In this document: piece by piece, positions 5,982 through 11,587 of the stretch
Layout of the letters: each line of letters starts with the position of its first letter
Position numbering within the stretch: the first letter of the stretch is position 1
Source: Deltaproteobacteria bacterium RBG_13_61_14
Lineage (GTDB): Bacteria; RBG-13-61-14
Length of the DNA stretch: 11,587 nt
Direction: 5' to 3'
Assembly: GCA_001797815.1 (NCBI GenBank)
Contig: MGQK01000114.1
Coordinates: 16,401 to 27,987 of the forward strand
Notes under the pieces: model-generated
The model's database searches: none
Told to the model about the DNA's origin: nothing
Seen by the model: the letters and a program-made list of their open reading frames with translations, nothing else
Made by a program: the position numbers and the translations under genes

Positions 5982-6010
5982 TTAATAATTAATCAGATTA
6001 ATGCTATATT
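5982..6010 (+). promoter_or_regulatory. Candidate hox promoter with a palindromic operator in the spacer
   Basis: TTAATA (5982-5987), 17 bases, then TATATT (6005-6010) preceded by TGC, an extended -10. The spacer holds ATTAATC-A-GATTAAT (5988-6002), a perfect 7-base dyad around one base. A protein bound there would block RNA polymerase, so repression is the natural reading. The leader to the hoxF start would be about 125 bases. Confidence 0.4.
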
Positions 6011-6059
6011 ATCAACGAAAAATGGGTCATAATAAATTACCATAAAAATAAAAAAAAGC

Positions 6060-6087
6060 TTGACAATTTCAACCCAAGGCTTAACAT
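6060..6087 (+). promoter_or_regulatory. Second candidate hox promoter
   Basis: A perfect TTGACA (6060-6065), a 16-base spacer, then TAACAT (6082-6087, four of six). The start point would be near 6094, about 48 bases before the hoxF ATG. It is closer to the gene and has a better -35 than the site at 5982-6010. Confidence 0.45.
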
Positions 6088-6141
6088 CAAGACAGGATCC
6101 AAGCTCTACAAGCTTTAAACCTTCGCAAATGGAGGTCGTGC

Positions 6142-7959
6142 ATGAGTGATAATCTGAAAGTCGGGATCAAGAATATCTGTCGGGAATACGGCCGCGACCG
6201 CTCGCGCCTGATGGATATTCTGGAAGCGGTCCAAGGCCAGTTCGGTTGGATCTCCAGCGAAGCGATTGACCTCACCGCCCGGGAACTTTCCATGCCCCGG
6301 GCGGAAGTCGAGGGCGTCGTCAGCTTCTACGCCTTCCTTCATCAGCAGCCGACCGGCAAGGCCATCATCCGGATGTGCGACGGCGTCTCCTGCAACATGA
6401 ACGGCGGCCATAACGTCGCGGACCTCTTTAAAAAGGAACTGGGCATCAGCTTCGGCCAGACCACCTCGGACGGCAAAATCACGCTCGAGCACACTTCCTG
6501 CCTGGGCATGTGCGACCAAGGCCCGGCCGCCATTATCAACGGCACGGTGATCACCCACATCTCGACCGACACGGTCAAGGAGATCGTTCACACCTTGCGC
6601 GAGACGGCCGACCCCCGCAAACTGGTGAAGACCTTCGGGGCCGGCCAAAACGCGGACCGGCTCATCCAGTCCATGGTAACCAACAACATCCGCAAGCACG
6701 GTCCGGTGATCTTTTCGGTGATGGAGCCCTTCTTGGCTTTGAAGAACGCCTTGGCCATGAACCCGGCCGAAGTCATCCGCGATATCAAGACCGCCCGGCT
6801 GCGCGGCCGCGGCGGCGCCGGATTCCCCACCGGGATGAAATGGGACTTCACCCGGGAGGCCGAGGGACAGCGCCGCTTTGTGCTCTGCAACGCCGATGAG
6901 GGTGAGCCGGGGACCTTCAAGGACCGGGTCCTGCTCACCGAATGTCCGCACATGGTGTTCGAGGGGATGACCATCGCCGGCTACGCCATCGGCGCGGAGG
7001 AAGGCATCGTCTATCTCCGGGGAGAATACCAATACCTGAAGAATTACCTGGAGAACGTGCTGGCCGAGCGCCGGGAGGCGGGCCTGCTGGGCAAGAACCT
7101 GGCGGGCAAGGCCGGCTTCCATTTCACGATTCGGATTCAGATGGGCGCCGGCGCTTACGTATGCGGGGAGGAAACCGCGCTGATCAATTCCTGCGAGGGT
7201 CTGCGGGGTGAGCCGCGGGACCGGCCGCCCTTCCGGGCCCAGCAGGGCTACCTGGGCGCGCCGACCGTCATCAATAACGTGGAAACCTTCTGCTGCGTCA
7301 CCCGCATCCTGGAAAAAGGGGCGCCCTGGTTCGCCCAGATCGGCTCCCAGGCGTCCTCCGGCACCAAGCTGTTCAGCGTCTCCGGCGATTGCAATCGGCC
7401 CGGGATTTACGAACTGCCCTATGGCATTACCTTAAAAGACTTGTTGGTCGAGGTGGGCGGCGAGGATGCGATCGGGGTGCAGGTGGGCGGTCCTTCGGGC
7501 CAGTGTGTGAGCCCGGCCGGCTTTAACCGGATCATCTGCTACGAAGATTTGGCCACCGGCGGTTCGATTATCGTCTTTGGCCCGGGGCGGAACATCATCG
7601 AGATCGCCGGCCAATTCCTGGACTTTTTCATCGAGGAGAGTTGCGGCTGGTGCGTGCCCTGCCGGGTGGGCAACGTGCTGCTCAAGGAACGCGTGAACAA
7701 AATCCTGGCCGGCAAAGGCGAGCCGGAAGACCTGGCTTATCTGGAAGAGCTGGGCAAGACCGTGAAGACCATGAGCCGGTGCGGCCTGGGCCAGACCTCG
7801 CCTAATCCGGTGCTCACCACCTTGCAGAACTTCCGGGGGGTGTATGAAAAGGGACTGAAGAAACCATTGGATAAAATGCAGCGGACTTTTGATCTGGACT
7901 CCGCGTTGCAGGAAGCCGTTCGCATCCAGGGACGTCAGCCGGTCCATTTCCAGGATTGA
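6142..7959 (+). CDS. hoxF: NAD(H)-binding diaphorase subunit HoxF (NuoE-NuoF fusion) of the bidirectional [NiFe] hydrogenase
   Basis: This cytoplasmic subunit has 605 residues, close to the roughly 600 of Ralstonia eutropha HoxF. Residues 1-155 are a NuoE-like thioredoxin-fold domain with [2Fe-2S] ligands C79, C84, C120 and C124. Residues about 185-590 are NuoF-like: GRGGAGF (222-228) and NADEGEPGTFKDR (250-262) form the NAD/FMN region, and GAGAYVCGEET (335-345) follows. The [4Fe-4S] motif is C501-G-W-C504-V-P-C507, with C547 in MSRCGLGQTSPNP. FMN passes electrons between NAD(H) and the Fe-S chain. GGAGG at 6131-6135 precedes the ATG. It is first in a hoxFUYHW-type operon. The downstream [NiFe] subunits exclude respiratory complex I and argue against an electron-bifurcating [FeFe] HydABC enzyme. 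Confidence 0.93.
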   Translation: MSDNLKVGIKNICREYGRDRSRLMDILEAVQGQFGWISSEAIDLTARELSMPRAEVEGVVSFYAFLHQQPTGKAIIRMCDGVSCNMNGGHNVADLFKKELGISFGQTTSDGKITLEHTSCLGMCDQGPAAIINGTVITHISTDTVKEIVHTLRETADPRKLVKTFGAGQNADRLIQSMVTNNIRKHGPVIFSVMEPFLALKNALAMNPAEVIRDIKTARLRGRGGAGFPTGMKWDFTREAEGQRRFVLCNADEGEPGTFKDRVLLTECPHMVFEGMTIAGYAIGAEEGIVYLRGEYQYLKNYLENVLAERREAGLLGKNLAGKAGFHFTIRIQMGAGAYVCGEETALINSCEGLRGEPRDRPPFRAQQGYLGAPTVINNVETFCCVTRILEKGAPWFAQIGSQASSGTKLFSVSGDCNRPGIYELPYGITLKDLLVEVGGEDAIGVQVGGPSGQCVSPAGFNRIICYEDLATGGSIIVFGPGRNIIEIAGQFLDFFIEESCGWCVPCRVGNVLLKERVNKILAGKGEPEDLAYLEELGKTVKTMSRCGLGQTSPNPVLTTLQNFRGVYEKGLKKPLDKMQRTFDLDSALQEAVRIQGRQPVHFQD

Positions 7960-7973
7960 GGAAGGGAAGTCCA

Positions 7974-8699
7974 ATGAGCGACGCCATTACTTTGACCATT
8001 GATGAGGTGGAGGTCACCGGCCGCAAGGGCCAGACCATTCTCCAGGCGGCGGATGACGCCGGCCTTTACATTCCCCGGCTGTGTTGGGTCAAGAAGCTCA
8101 AGCCGGGCGCCACCTGCCGGCTCTGCACGGTGATGGTCAACAACCGTCCGGTGGCCGCCTGCACTCAGCCGATTACCGAGGGAATGATCGTGCTCCACGA
8201 CACCGAGCCCTTGAACAGATATCGCCGCAACCTGATTGACATGATGTTTGTCGAGGGCAATCATATGTGCCCGGTCTGCGAAAAAAGCGGGAACTGCGAA
8301 CTGCAGGCGCTGGCCTATCGCTTCGGCATCACCGCGCCTCAATACCCGTATCTGTTTCCCCGGCGCCCGGTGGACGCCTCTCATCCCGATGTTTTCCTGG
8401 ATCAAAACCGGTGCATCCAGTGCGGCCGCTGCGTCCGGGCCTCGCAAGAACTGGATGGCAAAAGCGTGTTCCAATTCTTTGGCCGGGGCGCGCAGAAAAA
8501 GTTGGGCGTCAATGCCGAGGCGCGGTTGGCCGACACCAACCTGAATCTCACCGACGAGGCTCTGAACAGTTGTCCAGTGGGCGCGCTCTTGCGCAAGCGC
8601 GTGGGCTACGCGATTCCGGTGGGCCGGCGATTATATGACCTTCAGCCGATCGGGTCGGAGATCGAAGCCAAGGCCCGCCGGGCCGCGAACAGAAAGTGA
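7974..8699 (+). CDS. hoxU: Fe-S electron-transfer subunit HoxU of the bidirectional [NiFe] hydrogenase
   Basis: I choose ATG 7974 (241 residues), 14 bases after the hoxF stop with a GAGGAAGGGAAG ribosome site. A TTG overlapping the hoxF stop is less likely. The protein matches the N-terminal part of NuoG. It has a [2Fe-2S] ferredoxin domain (C37-x10-C48-x2-C51-x11-C63), the N5-like ligands H97-x-C99-x2-C102-x5-C108 (NHMCPVCEKSGNCELQ), and a [4Fe-4S] set C147-x2-C150-x2-C153 with C200 in NSCPVGAL. It relays electrons between HoxF and the hydrogenase dimer HoxYH. It stops at the length typical of HoxU, without the molybdopterin-fold part of NuoG, which supports a hydrogenase rather than a complex I or formate dehydrogenase assignment. 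Confidence 0.93.
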   Translation: MSDAITLTIDEVEVTGRKGQTILQAADDAGLYIPRLCWVKKLKPGATCRLCTVMVNNRPVAACTQPITEGMIVLHDTEPLNRYRRNLIDMMFVEGNHMCPVCEKSGNCELQALAYRFGITAPQYPYLFPRRPVDASHPDVFLDQNRCIQCGRCVRASQELDGKSVFQFFGRGAQKKLGVNAEARLADTNLNLTDEALNSCPVGALLRKRVGYAIPVGRRLYDLQPIGSEIEAKARRAANRK

Positions 8700-8710
8700 G
8701 GACCCCGACG

Positions 8711-9256
8711 ATGGACAAACCCAAGGTGGCCACGGCCTCGCTGGCCGGTTGTTTCGGTTGTCATATGTCCTTGCTCGACATTGACGATCGCATCCTCAAG
8801 TTGATCCAACTGGTGGACTTTGACAAGTCGCCGGTGGACGACATCAAGAAGTTCACCGATCGCTGCGCGGTCGGGCTGATCGAAGGCGGATGCGCCAATG
8901 AAGAGAATGTCAAGGTGCTCCAGGACTTCCGCCGGCACTGCGACCTCTTGATCGCGATCGGCGAGTGCGCGATCATGGGCGGCCTCCCGGCCATGCGCAA
9001 CGGAATTCCGGTCCAGGAGTGCCTGGCCGAGGCTTACCAGAAGGGACCCACGGTTCACAACCCGAGCCAGCAGATCCCCAATGACCCGGAACTCCCGCTG
9101 ATCTTGGACCGGGTCTATCCGGCCCACGAAGTGGTGAAAATTGACTACCAACTGCCGGGGTGCCCGCCGCCGGCCGACACCTTGTGGGAGGCTCTGGTCG
9201 CTCTGCTCAACGGCAAGCCCCTCCATTTGCCGTATGAGCTGATCAAGTATGATTGA
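8711..9256 (+). CDS. hoxY: [NiFe] hydrogenase small subunit HoxY
   Basis: Starting at ATG 8711 the product has 181 residues, 11 bases after hoxU. It is a short group 3 small subunit carrying only the proximal [4Fe-4S] cluster. The ligands are C14-F-G-C17 (AGCFGCHMSLLD), C86 (IGECAIMGG) and C151 (LPGCPPPAD). C61 in EGGCANEEN is an extra cysteine near the cluster region. There is no Tat signal and no C-terminal medial or distal clusters, so the enzyme is cytoplasmic, unlike uptake hydrogenases. HoxY passes electrons from the Ni-Fe site in HoxH to HoxU. The stop codon lies 40 bases before the chosen hoxH start. Confidence 0.93.
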   Translation: MDKPKVATASLAGCFGCHMSLLDIDDRILKLIQLVDFDKSPVDDIKKFTDRCAVGLIEGGCANEENVKVLQDFRRHCDLLIAIGECAIMGGLPAMRNGIPVQECLAEAYQKGPTVHNPSQQIPNDPELPLILDRVYPAHEVVKIDYQLPGCPPPADTLWEALVALLNGKPLHLPYELIKYD

Positions 9257-9296
9257 GCGGACCCTGGGGATACCCTCTGACGAGAAGGAGACCAAA

Positions 9297-10742
9297 GTGG
9301 CATCGCAAAACCCTCTGAAAAGAATCGCGTTGGAGCCGGTCACCCGGATCGAAGGTCACGCCAAGGTGACCCTGCTGGTGGACGACGAGGGGCATGTGCG
9401 GCAGGCCCGGATGCACGTGGTCGAGTTCCGCGGCTTTGAGCGGTTTGTCCAGGGCCGGCCCTATTGGGAAATGCCGGTGCTGGTCCAGCGCTTGTGCGGC
9501 ATCTGCCCGGTCAGCCACCATTTGGCCGCGGCCAAGGCGGTGGATCGGATCGTGGGCGGGGAGAACCTTTCGTCCACCGCGGAAAAGATGCGCCGGCTCA
9601 TGCACTACGGCCAGACCTTCCAGTCCCATGCCCTGCACTTCTTCCACCTGGTCTCGCCGGACTTGCTCTTCGGCTTTGACGCCGACCCGGCGATCCGCAA
9701 CGTGATTGGGGTGGCCAAGAAATATCCGGACCTGGCGGTGCAAGGGGTGATGATGCGCAAGTACGGCCAGGAAATCATCAAGGCCACGGCCGGGAAAAAG
9801 ATCCACGGCACCGGCGCCATTCCCGGCGGGATCAACAAGAATTTGAGTATTGAAGAACGCGACGTGTTTCTCCGCGACATTGACCAGATGCTGGACTGGG
9901 CCCAGTCGGCGTTGAAAATCGCCAAGGACTATACCACCGAGCACCTGAAACAATTAGCCTCGTTCGGCTCGTTCCCCTCCAACCACCTCAGCCTGGTCCG
10001 CAAAGACGGCGCCTTGGACCTTTATCATGGGAATCTGTGCGCGGTGGACGCGGAGGGGAACAAAATTTTCGACCAGGTGGACTATTCGAGCTACTTGGAC
10101 TACTTTGCCGAGGAAGTCCGGCCCTGGTCGTATATGAAGTTCCCGTTTATCAAATCCCTCGGCCCGGAAAAGGGCTGGTATCGGGTGGGGCCTTTAGCCC
10201 GGCTCAACACCTGCAAGTTCATTGATACTCCCATCGCGGAAAAAGAGCGCAAGGAGTTCATGAAGCTGGGCAAGGGCAAGCCGGTCAATGTCACCATGGC
10301 CTACCACTGGGCGCGGATGGTGGAGCTGGTCCACGCCGCGGAAAAAATCAAGGAGTTGCTCCATGACCCGGACCTGCAAGGGGAGAACCTGGTGGTCAAG
10401 GGCAAGCGCCGGTCCGAGGGGATCGGCCTGGTCGAAGCGCCGCGGGGCACGCTCTTCCATCACTACCGGGTGAACGATGACGATCAGGTGGTGATGGCGA
10501 ACCTGATCGTTTCCACTACCCACAACAACGAGCCGATGAACCGGGCGGTGCAGAAGGTGGCGGAGGAATACCTGGACGGCAAGGAAATCACCGAGGGCCT
10601 GCTCAATCACCTCGAGGTGGCGATTCGGGCTTACGATCCCTGCCTCTCTTGCGCGACCCATGCCCTCGGTCAGATGCCGTTGCTGGTTGAACTTTACGAT
10701 TTAGAAGGTAATTTATTGGATAGGAAAGCCAGGGGTGAGTGA
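9297..10742 (+). CDS. hoxH: [NiFe] hydrogenase large subunit HoxH
   Basis: I choose GTG 9297 (481 residues) because AAGGAG at 9285-9290 sits six bases upstream. The product then opens MASQNPLKRIALEPVTRIEGHAK, as in other HoxH proteins. An ATG at 9249 would overlap hoxY and add 16 unusual residues. The Ni-Fe ligands are present: C67-G-I-C70-x3-H74 (RLCGICPVSHH) and D447-P-C449-L-S-C452-x2-H455. After H455 a tail of 26 residues beginning ALGQMPLL remains; in this family it is removed by HoxW once nickel is inserted. The subunit catalyses H2 oxidation or proton reduction. With the HoxFU diaphorase it fits group 3d. Hyp proteins needed to build the site are not in the window. Confidence 0.95.
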   Translation: MASQNPLKRIALEPVTRIEGHAKVTLLVDDEGHVRQARMHVVEFRGFERFVQGRPYWEMPVLVQRLCGICPVSHHLAAAKAVDRIVGGENLSSTAEKMRRLMHYGQTFQSHALHFFHLVSPDLLFGFDADPAIRNVIGVAKKYPDLAVQGVMMRKYGQEIIKATAGKKIHGTGAIPGGINKNLSIEERDVFLRDIDQMLDWAQSALKIAKDYTTEHLKQLASFGSFPSNHLSLVRKDGALDLYHGNLCAVDAEGNKIFDQVDYSSYLDYFAEEVRPWSYMKFPFIKSLGPEKGWYRVGPLARLNTCKFIDTPIAEKERKEFMKLGKGKPVNVTMAYHWARMVELVHAAEKIKELLHDPDLQGENLVVKGKRRSEGIGLVEAPRGTLFHHYRVNDDDQVVMANLIVSTTHNNEPMNRAVQKVAEEYLDGKEITEGLLNHLEVAIRAYDPCLSCATHALGQMPLLVELYDLEGNLLDRKARGE

Positions 10743-11247
10743 GCCGAGCGCCAGAGTGCTTTTGATCGGATACGGCAATCCCGGGCGGGGGGATGACGGT
10801 TTGGGCCCGGCCTTGGCCGAGGCCATGGAAAAACTGGGCCTTGCCGGCGTCACCGTGGATTCGAATTACCAACTCGTGGTGGAAGATGCCGAGGCGGTCG
10901 CCCACTATCCGGTGGTGGTGTTCGCCGACGCCGACGCCGGGGGGCCGGAGCCGTTTTCTTTCCGGACGATTAAGCCCCAAGCCGGGCTCGGCTTCACCAG
11001 TCATCACCTCGATCCCCGGACGGTCCTGGCGATGGCGCAGGAGCTTTTTGGCGCAGAACCGGAGGGTTATCTGCTGGGAATTCGCGGTTACCAGTTCGAT
11101 CCGCTTCAGGAATCGCTCAGCCCCGGGGCCCGGTCCAATCTGGAAGGGGCGGTAAATTTTTTTCAAACCTGGTGGAGACAACGGTCTTGCCTAACGTCCG
11201 CGGGTGGGAGTGAATTCGCCGCGAGGTCCGGTAAGGAGGAAACATGA
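10735..11247 (+). CDS. hoxW: Hydrogenase maturation endopeptidase HoxW (HyaD/HybD family)
   Basis: This 170-residue protein starts at GTG 10735, overlapping the end of hoxH by eight bases. It carries the M52-family core: LLIGYGNPGRGDDGLGP (9-25, with the conserved acidic pair D20-D21), DSNYQLVVEDAEA (42-54), VVVFADADAGGPEPF (60-74) and SHHLDP (89-94). These supply the acidic and histidine residues that sense the bound nickel in HybD-type proteases. It should cut HoxH after H455. Adjacency to hoxH and the reading-frame overlap favour HoxH as its substrate. The last 25 or so residues are poorly conserved and run through the ribosome site of the next gene. Confidence 0.88.
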   Translation: MSEPSARVLLIGYGNPGRGDDGLGPALAEAMEKLGLAGVTVDSNYQLVVEDAEAVAHYPVVVFADADAGGPEPFSFRTIKPQAGLGFTSHHLDPRTVLAMAQELFGAEPEGYLLGIRGYQFDPLQESLSPGARSNLEGAVNFFQTWWRQRSCLTSAGGSEFAARSGKEET

Positions 11248-11587
11248 AAGAACCCAAACACGTCATCCTGTGTGTGGACGATGACCAGGATACCCTGGAC
11301 ATTCTCCGGATTGCTTTGGAGTCCGGCGGGCATAAGGTGGTCGAGGCCATGACCGCGGAGGATGGACTCAAGAAATACAAAGCGGAAAAGCCGGACCTGA
11401 TGATCGTGGACCTGATGATGGAAGAGGTGGACGCCGGCACGCGCTTTGTCACCAGCCTGAAAGCGCTGGGCAACGTCGCTCCGGTTTTCATGCTCAGCTC
11501 GGTCGGCGATTCCTTGAGCCGGCACGTGGACTATTCCGATCTGGGACTGGCCGGGGTCTTCCAGAAGCCGATTGATCCGCACACGCT
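11244..11587 (+). CDS. Response-regulator receiver-domain protein (3' end outside window)
   Basis: At least 114 residues are present; the frame runs off the right edge. It is a CheY-like receiver: acidic pocket D12-D13-D14, phospho-acceptor D56 (MIVDLMMEE), S85/S86 after the fourth strand (MLSS) and K108 before proline (QKPI). The stop of hoxW and this ATG share ATGA (11244-11247), and AAGGAGGA at 11233-11240 is a strong ribosome site. It is thus translationally coupled to the hydrogenase operon. What follows the receiver, such as a DNA-binding domain, a kinase or nothing, is unknown. A role in sensing or adjusting hydrogen metabolism is inferred from position only. Confidence 0.85.
   Translation, partial: MKEPKHVILCVDDDQDTLDILRIALESGGHKVVEAMTAEDGLKKYKAEKPDLMIVDLMMEEVDAGTRFVTSLKALGNVAPVFMLSSVGDSLSRHVDYSDLGLAGVFQKPIDPHT

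Larger units (their letters stand above)
5856..6141. other. AT-rich control region upstream of the hox operon
   Basis: No gene is visible. Base composition drops sharply to strongly AT-rich between about 5856 and 6065, against GC-rich surroundings. The stretch contains two related 18-mers, AAATGGATCATAATTTAT (5860-5877) and AAATGGGTCATAATAAAT (6020-6037), matching at 15 of 18 positions. It also contains two candidate promoters and a palindrome (5988-6002). It separates the divergent transposase remnant from hoxF. AT-rich DNA yields promoter-like strings by chance, so the sites inside are graded cautiously. Confidence 0.6.

Noticed and set aside
5856-6141. Sigma-54 promoter for the hox operon
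   Set aside because: I found no TGGCAC-N5-TTGCA type pair with GG and GC correctly spaced.
6115-7122. 335-codon antisense frame opposite hoxF
   Set aside because: The plus strand encodes all HoxF cluster and flavin motifs; the antisense product has no recognisable domain.
6142-8699. Complex I (nuoEFG) or an electron-bifurcating [FeFe] HydABC module
   Set aside because: HoxU stops where NuoG would continue, and [NiFe] small and large subunits plus a HoxW protease follow directly.

Overview
The window is about 60% GC with one sharply AT-rich island (about 5820-6090). Its content suggests an uncultivated anaerobic or facultative Gram-negative bacterium. A Desulfobacterota/'Deltaproteobacteria'-like genome is my best guess, because of the secreted chimeric FGE-fold protein, the scattered palindromic repeats, the thiolase-type DUF35 proteins and the NAD-linked hydrogenase. 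This assignment is inference and weak.

Layout. (1) 1-590: the end of one DUF35 (zinc ribbon/OB-fold, acyl-CoA-associated) gene and a complete second one, in tandem, closed by a strong intrinsic terminator at 630-680. (2) 591-3741: a repeat-rich accessory segment with two isolated genes on the + strand. One encodes a secreted protein joining an envelope-type N-terminal module, a MopE-like Ca/metal-binding repeat and an FGE-sulfatase-fold domain without the catalytic cysteines. The other encodes a very basic protein with two C-x4-C-x9-C-x2-H zinc motifs. Around them lie several families of inverted repeats, including a 2.7-kb-spaced inverted pair and a MITE-like element with terminal inverted repeats, a perfect 32-bp central palindrome and a candidate target-site duplication. 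(3) 3742-5203: a minus-strand MFS transporter (FLVCR-like) with a good sigma-70-type promoter about 220 bases upstream. (4) 5286-5855: a minus-strand, 3'-truncated transposase remnant (zinc ribbon plus HTH) that keeps a good promoter. (5) 5856-6141: an AT-rich control region. (6) 6142-11587: a tightly packed plus-strand operon, hoxF-hoxU-hoxY-hoxH-hoxW plus a response-regulator receiver gene that runs off the window.

The operon encodes a group 3d-type NAD(H)-linked bidirectional [NiFe] hydrogenase. HoxF is a fusion of NuoE-like and NuoF-like parts and carries the NAD/FMN site. HoxU wires electrons through Fe-S clusters. HoxY carries the proximal cluster and HoxH the Ni-Fe site. HoxW is the protease expected to remove the 26-residue C-terminal tail of HoxH. 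The gene order matches the soluble hydrogenase of Ralstonia eutropha. Translational coupling of the receiver gene to hoxW by an ATGA overlap is the most suggestive sign of a regulatory addition. No hyp maturation genes, tRNA, rRNA or CRISPR array are visible. I found no convincing wholly new system; the most unusual items are the MITE-like element, the chimeric FGE-fold protein, the double zinc-motif protein and the palindrome sitting inside a candidate hox promoter.
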